Positions 36,678 through 47,017 of a stretch of 64,000 nucleotides of DNA are shown here, piece after piece. The translations under genes and the position numbers were made by a program. The stretch covers positions 499,223-563,222 of the forward strand of contig CAJJDN010000026.1 of the NCBI GenBank assembly GCA_905182985.1, written 5' to 3'. Below the pieces are notes generated by a model, which saw only the letters and a list, made by a program, of their open reading frames with translations, had not been told where the DNA came from and ran no database searches. How positions within the stretch are numbered: the first letter of the stretch is position 1; the number at the start of each line of letters is the position of its first letter. Origin of the DNA: Paramecium sonneborni (lineage: Eukaryota > Ciliophora > Oligohymenophorea > Peniculida > Parameciidae).

Positions 36678-37375
36678 TCATTTAAACCCTTTTTCTTCTT
36701 ATGATTTACTCCAAGCTTATGCGATGGTTCGTTTCATATCATCATCTCCATTCTGATACATTTCTTTCATCATATTCATCAAAGATGCTTATGGATCTTA
36801 TTTATCTAATTTAGAAGGATCTGTGTCAACCTGTATATAAATCATTATTTACTAATTTCTCTTTATAGTTTAATTACTCCCAGTTCTTTTAGTCTTTCTT
36901 AATTAAATTAAGAACAATTGAATTATTTGTTACTTTAATAGAACATTCCTTATCTTTCAATTCATCAAATGTTTTCTTAATAGAAAATCTAAAATTTATA
37001 TATTATCATTAACCTTTGATTTAAACCTTTAAAACCTTTGATTTTAACATCTACACTGTTTGATGTAAACTATGTGGTAATATTTTCTTTAGGTAGTTAA
37101 CCAATTCCTTCTAAATTCAAAAATACTTTGACTTTATTGCCTTCTTAATCCCAAGCATATTTTGTAATCCCTTGATATAGGAGAATCTCTTAATCTTTCT
37201 ATTGTTATTAAGGTTATTGTGGCTATTCAACTTTTTATGGTGTTAGTATTTTAATAGAGTTTTCTAAATATTTGATTCTATTATTTAGATAATCAATATT
37301 GGATTTGCGTTTGAGAGTTGAAAGGACTTATTAGATTTCTAATAAATCTTATTAGAGCTCTTCTAATTCAGACAT
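36678..37375 (-). CDS. CacyBP/SIP-like protein (CS and SGS domains), 216 aa
   Basis: Minus strand, ATG 37375 to TGA 36678, introns 36989-37013 and 36831-36852. An N-terminal helical dimerisation segment (LEELQQDLLEIQQVLS) is followed by a CS (p23-like) domain at about 70-165 (KYAWDQEGNKVKVFLNLEGI ... VDVKIKGF ... LKDKECSIKVT) and an SGS domain. The closing segment DPQASLMNMMKEMYQNGDDD plus MKRTIAQAWSKS is almost the same as in animal calcyclin-binding protein. In animals this adaptor links Siah-type ubiquitin ligase to Skp1 and binds S100 proteins and Hsp90 clients. Length matches the family (about 225). Confidence 0.92.
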
Positions 37376-37489
37376 TAAATTTAATAATATATTATTAATC
37401 TAATTTGAATTAATTACGAAAGGTGTCTTTGACTACTAGAAAAAATCTGTTTTTTTGTATATATATGAAATTTAAACTGTATAATAGCA

Positions 37490-37914
37490 TCATTCATTTA
37501 AGCAATCGCATTCAGGATGGTTTTATGAAAAACTCATTAAGCATTCTACTGATCTTAGGTTAACTGATGATAAGCATTCAGCTTAGAAGTCAGCAACACA
37601 TTATTCAACATTACATCCATTAAGAATGTGATTCCAATAGGCAGAATTTGGGCAATAAATTTTACCGCATTCATATCTAATAATTTCTTGATAAATATTT
37701 ACAAGGCAATCAATTTCTAATTTTTGGATTCATAAACACAGTTTCCATAGCATGGGTCTGTTTCTCCGCATTTATTCTTGCATCCTAAAGCCTTTGAAGC
37801 ACAACCAAAGACTTCTGCAACACAAGCATTATATTCCTTTGGGCATTTTTCCTTAACACAAGCTTCATCAGCGATGACTGCAATAACAAGAAGGGCAATA
37901 AGTATTGATTTCAT
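37490..37914 (-). CDS. Small secreted cysteine-rich protein, 132 aa
   Basis: Minus strand, ATG 37914 to TGA 37490 with one 26-nt intron (37677-37702). A strong signal peptide (MKSILIALLVIAVIA) is followed by 16 cysteines in about 117 residues (ACVKEKCPKEYNACVAEVFG, then GCKNKCGETDPCYGNC ... CDCLNE), so up to eight disulfides. An upstream in-frame ATG would put 15 extra residues before the signal peptide, so the downstream ATG is preferred. Small Cys-rich exported proteins of ciliates include pheromones, immobilisation-antigen relatives and granule proteins. I cannot assign one. Confidence 0.82.
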
Positions 37915-38119
37915 TGATAATATTATATCGACAAAATATCTCGGATTTAAATTTGCCAAATATTCTTATATAATACCCCCATAAAAATGAGATTACGTAA
38001 TGTATTTATTCACAATACGAATATTATTAAAATATATCTTACAATTAATATTCAATATCATATTATATTCCTTTCCTAAATTTAATGAAAAATAAGACCT
38101 GTTTAGGAGGAAATGATAA

Positions 38120-38485
38120 ATGTTAAGAAAAAAAATTATAATAAATTTTAAACATATTTTATAATTATATTTAGAAAATTATGCATATTCTTTGATTATT
38201 ACAGAAGCTGAATGCATTTATTTATTAAGGAAACTATATTTACTACATCCCTAATCAATTTAAATATTTTATTATAGTTTACAGTTACTCTATTTAATAA
38301 ATGATAAATAAGTATTTGAAGCTTAGAATTTCTTATAAGATTGGATGATAAAAACAAAATAAAAGCAAAAAGTTATTTTATATAGGAAAAGTTTGAATAA
38401 GACGGTAGGAAGAAAAATTTGGAAAAAGAGAATAATTCATTTAATGATATTCAATTTATTAGTTATTATAATTTATAATGAATGA
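38120..38485 (+). CDS. Possible small basic protein, 121 aa
   Basis: One open code-6 frame from ATG 38120 to TGA 38485 in the 800-nt gap before cystathionine gamma-lyase. It begins MLRKKIIINFKHILQLYLEN, is basic and Leu/Ile-rich, and ends IIHLMIFNLLVIIIYNE, a possible C-terminal TM anchor. Nothing beyond openness supports it, and in DNA this AT-rich with only TGA as stop, a frame of this length can arise by chance. Confidence 0.3.
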
Positions 38486-38722
38486 ATTGGTTTATAATAA
38501 TTATTGAAATATCATATTTGTTTCTTAATGTTATAGTATCTTAGTTAGTAGATTCTGAATTCCTAATACACTACAACTTAAATACTGAAATCATAATATT
38601 TTAAACTAATTAAATATATAGAAACTAAAAATTTAGAATTATGACGCATCATCAAATTAGTACGCATGAGCTCCAATTATTAAAATCCAATTGTCAAATA
38701 AGATTTAAATAATAATATAGAT
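38486..38722. other. Upstream region of cystathionine gamma-lyase
   Basis: AT-rich. An upstream ATG at about 38641 (MTHHQIST…) opens a frame that hits TGA before the lyase start and is not in frame with it, so it may be an untranslated leader ATG. Confidence 0.45.
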
Positions 38723-39933
38723 ATGTTAGTATAAGAGGAAGATTATTTATTTGACACAGAATTCACAATAGCAACAAAAACTATTCATAAAACTTGTGAT
38801 TAGGCGCATGGAGCAATAAATCCCCCAATTTACATGAGCTCAACATTTGAATTGAAAGATGTAGATTCATTTGGAAAAGGTTATTTTTATACTCGATGTG
38901 GGAATCCTACAAGAACAGTAGTAGAAGAAATAGTGGCAGAAATTGAACAAAATAATTATGCAATAGCATTCAGTTCTGGAATGGCTGCTATCTAATGTGT
39001 GATTAACTTATTAAAAGAAGGAGATGAAATGTTAGCTATGGATGATTTATATGGAGGAACAATTGGATACTTAAAAGCCATAGCTATGGAAAAACATGGC
39101 ATAAAAGTTAAATTTATAGATATGACAAATCTTGATGAAGTCAGAAAATAAATGAATGAAAATGTTAAACTTGTGTATTTAGAGACTCCAACTAATCCTA
39201 CAATGAAATTAACTGATATTAAGGAACTTTGTTAAATAGTGAGATAAATTAAAAATAATGTAGTTGTTGCAGTAGATAATACTTTTGCAACACCTTATCT
39301 TTAAACACCCTCAATTCTAGGAGCAGATATTACATTAAACTCAGGTACAAAATATTTAGGAGGACATTCTGATATTTTATTTGGTACTTTAAGTTGTCGA
39401 AATAAAGAATTATATGACAATTTATTTAAGATCTCTTATTTAACAGGAGGTTGCCCAAGTCCTTTTGATTGCTACTTAGTTACAAGAAGTTTAAAAACTC
39501 TTGAAGTCAGAATGAAATAATAAATTAAGAATGCCTATATTTTAGCTAAGTACCTTGAAGGTCATCCAAAAGTTGAAAAGGTATTGTATCCAGGATTAGA
39601 GAGTCATCCTTAATATGAATTAGCAAGAAAATAAATGAGAGCTGGAGGAGCAATGATAAGTTTTTATATAAAAGGAGGAGCTGCTGAAGTAGAAAGATTG
39701 ATGAAAGGACTTGAATTGTTCACTATGGCTGTTAGTTTGGGAGGTGTAGAAAGTATTGTATTATTTCTATTTTAGGTTTAATATAAATACCAGCAAAAAT
39801 GACTCATTCAGGTTTAACTGAGGATAAAAGACAAGAACTTGGAATAACTTAAAATCTCATACGTTTATCAGCAGGATTAGAACATGTCACCGATTTAATA
39901 AAAGATTTGGAGCATGCTTTTAAGAATATTTGA
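38723..39933 (+). CDS. Cystathionine gamma-lyase, 395 aa
   Basis: ATG 38723 to TGA 39933 with one 23-nt intron (39753-39775). It is a full-length fold-type I PLP enzyme of the Cys/Met metabolism family: YFYTRCGNPTR (PLP phosphate region), FSSGMAAI, VYLETPTNPTMKL, AVDNTFATPY, and the PLP lysine K210 in NSGTKYLGGHSD, close to K212 of the human enzyme. The tail GVESLIQIPAKMTHSGLT plus IRLSAGLEHVTDLIKDLEHA is typical of gamma-lyases and cystathionine gamma-synthases. The family cleaves cystathionine to cysteine, 2-oxobutyrate and ammonia, and can release H2S. With cystathionine beta-synthase at 52228-53780 it completes reverse transsulfuration. That partner favours lyase over synthase. Confidence 0.92.
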
Positions 39934-40141
39934 ATTTATTTATCTATTTTTGCATTATTTATATAAAGCAATTTAAAGAATAAATTAAGAATAATTATTT
40001 GAGTATAATTAAAGGTGAAACACTTAAAAATTATAACTATTTTCATAATTATGATTATACTTTATCATTATCATTATTATTATATTCATACTATTTCTTC
40101 TTTCAATATTAATTCTTTTTATCATTTAATAGATCGAATAC

Positions 40142-40214
40142 GCTGATGTAGCTCAGTCGGCAGAGCGGTTGGCTGTTAACCAACAGGTCGAAGGTTCAAA
40201 CCCTTCCATTAGCG
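40142..40214 (+). tRNA. tRNA-Asn (GTT), second copy
   Basis: A 73-nt cloverleaf: acceptor GCTGATG/CATTAGC with G discriminator, D arm GCTC...GAGC, anticodon stem GTTGG/CCAAC with loop CTGTTAA (anticodon GTT), T arm GAAGG/CCTTC with loop TTCAAAC. It has the same anticodon as the minus-strand copy at 5424-5496 but differs at many stem positions, so it is not a recent exact copy. It lies upstream of K+ channel copy B. Confidence 0.95.
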
Positions 40215-40215
40215 C

Positions 40216-40221
40216 TTTTTT
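40216..40221 (+). terminator. Pol III terminator of tRNA-Asn
   Basis: Six T begin two bases after the discriminator base, and a second T run follows a few bases later. Confidence 0.75.
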
Positions 40222-40682
40222 ATCTTTTTTATTTACAAATTAAATTTATTCTAAATTTTCTCGTTTCATTATATTTATTAATAACCAGCTTGCACTTATC
40301 AATTAAATATTCCTAAAACTTTTATAAAACTTTAATAATTCTATCTTGGCTATGATTTAATTAACCTCATTGATTTTAATCATAATTTATGACTATTTTT
40401 ACAACAACAAAAGGATTAATATATATTTCTCTGAAATATTTTGATCATAATAAGGGAAAGAACTTTAATAATAAAAAATCTTCATTCATTTTCATTTTCA
40501 TTATATCTATAATTATATATCATTTTAAGTCTCAACTCTAATATTTTAATATTTGTGCAATTATGAATAAAGATTAAGTCATTCTTTAATAAAGTTATGG
40601 AATGACATAATAACTAATTTAAGATTGAATAAGGTTTATATGGTTATATATTTTTAATAATTTAGAAACTAATAAAATTTTG
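40222..40682. other. Upstream region of channel copy B
   Basis: AT-rich spacer. In-frame TGA upstream of 40683 supports that start codon. No other element recognised. Confidence 0.5.
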
Positions 40683-43192
40683 ATGTCATCATTAGGTTAA
40701 CAAATGGAACTTTAGCACAGAGATTCTATTTAAGAATCATTGTTGAATGAATCTTCAATAAATAATTAAGAAGAATTTCATTTAGATATTTCAGATATTA
40801 TCTCAAATGGAAAATAATTCTAGAATAAAGCTAAATTAGATTTAGAAGAAAGGGCAGAGAAATAATAACAACAGTCATAATAATATATTTTGGAGAAAAT
40901 TCGTTAATTATATAATGATAGTTTAGAAGGAGTATAAAAGAAATTAAGTAAATACAATATCATATTATAGATATTTTATATTAATTACCAATTTTGAGAC
41001 CAAAACAAATAATTTTGTGGAAACTATTCATCAATTTATTAACATTATTTGTTTTTTTTGAAATCCCAGTGTATATAGCATTTGGGGAAAAATTCTGGGA
41101 AGTATAAAATTATCTATTTAAAGGAATTAGACACTATTAAGTTAGTTGCTGCTTTATATTATACAATATCTCTTCTTCTTGTTATAGATATGGGTTTAGA
41201 CTTTATAACTGCTTATTATAAACATGGAGTTGTGATTACTGACAGTCGAAAAATAGCCATAAATTATTTATATGGGAATTTCTTCTTTGATCTAATAGCT
41301 GTAAAATTTAATTAAATTAAATTAGTTAATCATTTCAATTGCTAGATTATCATTATTTACTTCTTAATACAGATTTATCTTTTTAATTTTTTACTTTAAA
41401 TTACCTTCATTTTTAAGATTTGATGATCAATTGAATGAAATGGTATTACTTTATAGAAGAACAAGAGTGTTTTATGAAGTAGGAAAAAGAGTAATTTTTA
41501 TGTTTTTTGCATTCAATGTATTTTTATGTGTGTTCTATCTAATTGGATTACATAGTGTAGCATCAAATTATAATTCTTGGTTAACAAATCCAGGTAATTT
41601 TGGTATTATTATGGATCGACCATACCATGAAATATATTTTTTTGGATTCTATTTTTCTTTAGGAACAGTATCAACTACTATGGGTTATGGTGATATTGTA
41701 AATTTTATGTTAAATTTATTAGTCTCCAATGAATATTATAGAATGTTCTTGGTCACTCTTAGGAGTTATGTTTGGTCTAATTATTTTTGCTAATAATATC
41801 AACTCTTTTTAAAAAATGATGGAAGAATATAATTTAAATGATCTTAAACAATTTAAATATAAAGTAAGTATCAATAAATTTATGGAATAAAAGTAAGTAC
41901 CTTCTGAATTATAAGAAATAATTAGATAATATCTTAATGAATATTGGCATTAATAAGGACTTAGAGATCAAGAATAGGAAATATTAGTTTTTCAAATGTT
42001 AGCTCCAGAATTAAAATAAGAATTAATGTATTAATCATATGGATAATTTCTATAAACTACTTTTTTCTCAAAATATTTTTCTAAGGCTTTTTTAAAAGAT
42101 CTTTCAGAAAAAATAACAGAAGTTAATTATTCAACTGGAAATATGATAATTGAAGCAGGTGATTCAAATGATGATCAAAGCTTTTATTTTATCTAAAGTG
42201 GAACTGTTATTATTAAATGTGGTAATTCTGATATTGTCAAAAAGAAATTGATAAAAGGAGATAGTTTTGGTGAATTTGCTTTTATAACAGGTATTAAATT
42301 TAGAATTTAAAATAAAAGGACAAGCAAGAACAGCCACAGCTTATTCATAAGAATATAGTTAATTACATAAAATATCAAGAAATGATTTTTTAGAAATATT
42401 ACAACACTATCCTGACGATTATGAAATATTTTGCAATCTAAGAGATGGATTAATCTTTTCTTCACAATTTGAAACAGTTGGTTAATTTTGTTGGACTTGT
42501 CATAAATTTGATCATTATGCAAATTCATGTCCATTTACTCATTATATTCCTTAAGTTTAGCATTTAGTTGATAATGCAACTATTATAGGTACAAATTAAG
42601 AAAGAATTAAAATATAAAGATATGATAGAAAATAATGGCCAACTAGAAAGAATTAAAAAATATTAGTAAATGGTTTGAATAAATCTAAAATTCAAAAATA
42701 TGCTAATGTTATGGTATTTGATAATTTTTATTGAATTAGTTGAAAACTGCAAGAAATATAAATTAATAAAAGTCATCAAATTCTCCTTTAAAGAAATAAA
42801 CAAGTATACAATAAAGGGAGTAATCTTTTGGTGATTCTAAATTAAATATAATCAAATCTGAATCAATATAGGATGATTCTTTAAGATATTAAGAAGAAAA
42901 TGTTTAATCCTCAGTTCAAGAATCCTAAGTTCAAGAATCCTAAGTTCAAGAATCAAAAGAAGTAGAGAGAAATAGTCTTAAAAATTTATAAACAAAACTT
43001 AATTAATATAGAGATTAACATGAATATTCAATACATTAGGGATTAGATTACTTTGATGAACCTTAAAATTTTAAATTTTACCAAAAGAAATTCAATTATT
43101 CAAATTACAAAGTATTCTAAGGATTTAAGGAAACTTAAATGAAGAAATAAATAAATATAAGAAAATCATTTATGCCAGGAAAATATATTTGA
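40683..43192 (+). CDS. Cyclic-nucleotide-binding K+ channel, copy B, 786 aa
   Basis: ATG 40683 to TGA 43192 with six introns (40948-40970, 41102-41123, 41301-41325, 41698-41722, 42291-42318, 42714-42739). A Gln-rich cytosolic N-terminus (about 100 aa) precedes S1-S6. The pore has STTMGYGD at about 308-315 (K+ filter), and intron 4 falls directly after GYGDI. S6 is SWSLLGVMFGLIIFANN. A C-linker leads to the CNBD at about 420-530 (IIEAGDSNDDQSFYFIQSG ... GDSFGEFAF ... ARTATAYS). Just after it comes CWTCHKFDHYANSC, residues about 562-575, an exact CX2CX4HX4C zinc knuckle. The Ser/Gln-rich tail includes three SQVQE repeats. S4 has few arginines, so voltage dependence may be weak. By family it is a cyclic-nucleotide-modulated K+ channel, probably in cell or ciliary membrane. 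It is the intact version of copy A. Confidence 0.92.
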
Positions 43193-43542
43193 AAGTATCG
43201 ATTACTTATAAGTTTTATTATTTGTAATTTTAATAATTAATACAAATTAATGGCATCATTACCTAAATAATTAAAAGATCTCTTAAAATAGATTGACTTA
43301 TTTAGTATACCAGTTCCTGTGCTAACAAATGATTCAAAATAATAATATTCAAGTTTTTACAGTGGACTTATCTCAATCTTAGTTTCACTTCTTAGTTTAG
43401 CCTATTTTGCATATGTTATTTAAGAATGGGCTAATGGTAATATACTTCCTACAATTACAAGTAATTAATAAGCAATGGCTTATACAGAATAAGAAATGGA
43501 AGATAACTTTATTTAATTCAAATTATCAGATCCATCTAATCA
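42464..43542 (+). repeat. First copy of a 1079-nt exact tandem duplication
   Basis: This block (CNBD end, channel tail and first 293 nt of the next gene) is repeated base for base, as far as I can compare, at 43545-44623, with an N at 43543 between the copies. It is most likely the unmerged overlap of two contigs. Confidence 0.88.
43250..43542 (+). pseudogene. Truncated first copy of the two-TM protein gene
   Basis: Carries the first 97 codons (MASLPKQLKDLLKQIDLFSI…) of the gene whose full version starts at 44331, and stops at the N. Most likely a duplicate created by the contig joint and not a real second gene. Confidence 0.8.
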
Positions 43543-43543
43543 N
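43543..43543. other. Ambiguous base N: contig joint
   Basis: Single N between two identical 1079-nt blocks. See the repeat entries on both sides. Confidence 0.88.
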
Positions 43544-43544
43544 A

Positions 43545-44623
43545 ACAATTTGAAACAGTTGGTTAATTTTGTTGGACTTGTCATAAATTTGATCATTATG
43601 CAAATTCATGTCCATTTACTCATTATATTCCTTAAGTTTAGCATTTAGTTGATAATGCAACTATTATAGGTACAAATTAAGAAAGAATTAAAATATAAAG
43701 ATATGATAGAAAATAATGGCCAACTAGAAAGAATTAAAAAATATTAGTAAATGGTTTGAATAAATCTAAAATTCAAAAATATGCTAATGTTATGGTATTT
43801 GATAATTTTTATTGAATTAGTTGAAAACTGCAAGAAATATAAATTAATAAAAGTCATCAAATTCTCCTTTAAAGAAATAAACAAGTATACAATAAAGGGA
43901 GTAATCTTTTGGTGATTCTAAATTAAATATAATCAAATCTGAATCAATATAGGATGATTCTTTAAGATATTAAGAAGAAAATGTTTAATCCTCAGTTCAA
44001 GAATCCTAAGTTCAAGAATCCTAAGTTCAAGAATCAAAAGAAGTAGAGAGAAATAGTCTTAAAAATTTATAAACAAAACTTAATTAATATAGAGATTAAC
44101 ATGAATATTCAATACATTAGGGATTAGATTACTTTGATGAACCTTAAAATTTTAAATTTTACCAAAAGAAATTCAATTATTCAAATTACAAAGTATTCTA
44201 AGGATTTAAGGAAACTTAAATGAAGAAATAAATAAATATAAGAAAATCATTTATGCCAGGAAAATATATTTGAAAGTATCGATTACTTATAAGTTTTATT
44301 ATTTGTAATTTTAATAATTAATACAAATTAATGGCATCATTACCTAAATAATTAAAAGATCTCTTAAAATAGATTGACTTATTTAGTATACCAGTTCCTG
44401 TGCTAACAAATGATTCAAAATAATAATATTCAAGTTTTTACAGTGGACTTATCTCAATCTTAGTTTCACTTCTTAGTTTAGCCTATTTTGCATATGTTAT
44501 TTAAGAATGGGCTAATGGTAATATACTTCCTACAATTACAAGTAATTAATAAGCAATGGCTTATACAGAATAAGAAATGGAAGATAACTTTATTTAATTC
44601 AAATTATCAGATCCATCTAATCA
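43545..44623 (+). repeat. Second copy of the 1079-nt tandem duplication
   Basis: Repeats 42464-43542 with offset 1081. It contains a headless channel fragment (43545-44273: CNBD end, zinc knuckle and tail) that has no start or pore, then the true start of the two-TM gene, which continues intact beyond the block. Confidence 0.88.
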
Positions 44624-45752
44624 TGATCCTTTTAAAAGATTAAATAACATAATAACTCCTTTATTATTTATTGTTGAAAATTTTAAAATTGTTAGTGCAC
44701 CATTACCTTTATTTAGTGATGAAAATAAACCATTTACAGTAGGATTAAAAAAAGGGACATTAGTTGTTAATAATTTAAATACTTAAAAGTCTGATGAATC
44801 ACTAAAACCAATAAAAAATTATTTATTGATATTTATTTAATGCTCAGAATAATATTTAGATCAAAATAGTAATTGTGCGAGTTAATAAGAAATAGATTAG
44901 TATATGGAAGGGTATCATGGATTTTTGTCAATAATTATGAAGTTGGAACAATATAGCTTTAAGAAAGATTAAATTGAATACATAACAAAGTAATCTTATT
45001 AAGCTTTTTCTCCCACTTATATTTAATATACATAAATAGCAATTTAATAAAAGGAAATAAATCTTGATAATGGACTTCTATTTTAAAATGAGGTTACTTA
45101 TAAATTAATCAACGATTTCTACTTAATTAATTAATCTATTGATAATTTGTATATATAAAATATTGCTTCATCATTTTCTTCATAGAAATTTGAGTTAAAT
45201 GCTATTTTTGCATATTAGATAAGCATTGATAGTTTACAAATTTCAGAAAGAATTATTATGCCAAAATTAAGTGCAGTTTTGGCATATATAGGATCAATTG
45301 TTTAAGTTATATTTTTATTGAAGTATTTAGCATTTTTTATAAATAATCGACAATTTAAAGAAGAGATGGTAACTGAAATTCTTCATATGTACTACCCAAA
45401 TTTAAAAAATATAATAATTAAAAGAAACTTCTTTGGGAAGATAATATCCACTAATTAAAGTAATGAAGGGAATTAAAACGAAAATTTTATAAAATAATAT
45501 TAAGGACATCTTGATTTAGCTTTTAAAAAGCTAAGACTAATAAATATTATTTATGAACTATCTCGAATAGAACTATTAATGGAAAAACATTTTGGTTTTG
45601 ATAATGTAAGTATATGTACTAAATTGGGAACAGAGTTTTAATTAAATAATTATGAAAAAAAAAATGAATCTTTAAGAGCTTCAATTTTATCTGTAGGAAA
45701 TTAAGGACACTAAAATAGTGAGGATATATTTACAATATTTAATAAATCTTGA
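44331..45752 (+). CDS. Two-TM protein of a ciliate-type family, 473 aa
   Basis: ATG 44331 to TGA 45752, no intron. A short cytosolic head (MASLPKQLKDLLKQIDLFSI) is followed by a first TM (SILVSLLSLAYFAYVIQ), a large domain of about 230 residues without many cysteines, a second TM (LSAVLAYIGSIVQVIFLLKY), and a charged cytosolic tail with a conserved-looking RLINIIYELSRIELLMEKHF. This layout (N-terminal TM, extracytosolic loop, C-terminal TM) is seen in large uncharacterised ciliate families. I cannot name a function. The start lies about 58 nt after the channel stop, on the same strand. Confidence 0.75.
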
Positions 45753-45824
45753 TAAGCATAGAATTATTATGACATCATCGTTTTATATTTAAGAAAATAT
45801 ATAGTTATTTTATAATTTATTTAT

Positions 45825-46533
45825 ATGATCTCTATAATTTTCTTATTATTTGGCATAATATTGGGCTAAGATGATAACATCATGAATGATGTAATTGAGG
45901 ATAGATAAGATAGAAAAGATCTTATGCAAGAATGGGAATTGATGATGCAAGACTTTATACCTGATGATATGATAGCATTTGAATTAAAGCAAGGCACAAT
46001 AGAAATAATGGAAGAGGGAATTCATCATCCAACAACAATAAGAGGAGCATATTTTATCAGTATGACAACCAAAGAGAAAATAAATTTCTTAGTAATAATA
46101 AATCATTATTGAATAGATTAAAGATCCGAAAGGAAATATTATAAGTAGTAAGGCAGCTAAGAAGGAAGCAGTTTTTTCAGTTAACATAACTGAACCTGGA
46201 GATTATTAATTTATGTTTGATAATGAGAGAGGCAGTAGCGATCAAATGGTAACATTTGCCTTAGATATTCATAATGCCACTTATGAGCATATCAAACATC
46301 ATGATTTAGATCCTCTAATGAAATAGATTCAGCATTTATAAAATGGAGTCAATGACATAATGTTTGAAACCAAGTTTTCCTAATAGAGAAGAGAAAATGG
46401 TTATGAATAAATGCAAACTACTCATTAAAGATTATTTTATTTTACCATTCTTGAAACCATAATCATAGTTTCAGTGAGTGTATGGCAAGTGTATTATATT
46501 AAAAGTATTATTGATAATCGTAGATTGATTTGA
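45825..46533 (+). CDS. p24/emp24 family ER-Golgi cargo receptor, 227 aa
   Basis: ATG 45825 to TGA 46533 with one 25-nt intron (46092-46116). Signal peptide MISIIFLLFGIILG, then a GOLD domain (IAFELKQGTIEIMEEG ... GDYQFMFDNERGSSDQMVTF), a coiled-coil stalk (about 150-190), one TM (LFYFTILETIIIVSVSVW) and a short cytosolic tail (QVYYIKSIIDNRRLI). This is the standard p24 layout. The tail has an aromatic pair and basic residues as used for COPII/COPI sorting, though not a typical KKXX end. These proteins act as heteromers in ER-Golgi vesicle transport. Confidence 0.9.
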
Positions 46534-47017
46534 TTTATTGATAAATATATATATATATTAATTAGTATTCTATTGTTATTTCTAAATTATATTATTTTAC
46601 ATAAATAAATTAATAACAATATATATGATTAAATTCTATGAGCTAACTTAAACAAATTGTCTTCTAATATAAAACATTTTTAATCCTATAGATATCATAT
46701 TCATAAAATGTAAAATTTAATAGAGATCAAAATCGCAACAACAGCTTATTTAATGATATTCAAATAACCAATAACTAAAATAAATAAAATTAAGAATTAA
46801 ATGATTTTATTTAATTTATATTACTATTAATTAAGTTAATATGAGAACAAAAACTATTACTATAAAATAACTAGTTTATAAATGAATCGATTCACTTAGA
46901 AATATAAATACTTCATAAAATAATTTTAAATATATTAGAAAATAAATTAACCTAAGCATCCCATTAAAATATACAATAACTAAAATAAAAATATTTTTAA
47001 ATATATAAATATCTGAA
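46534..47017. other. Intergenic, nothing recognised
   Basis: Very AT-rich spacer between two plus-strand genes, with a short (TA)n run near 46545-46560. No gene supported. Confidence 0.5.

Noticed and set aside
37778..37984. Plus-strand frame MHPKAFEAQPKTSATQALYS
   Set aside because: Antisense shadow of the cysteine-rich secreted protein, which has a signal peptide and dense cysteines in its own frame.
43545..44273. A second, separate K+ channel gene downstream of copy B
   Set aside because: It has no start, TM segments or pore and is an exact copy of the upstream block across an N, so best explained as a contig overlap.
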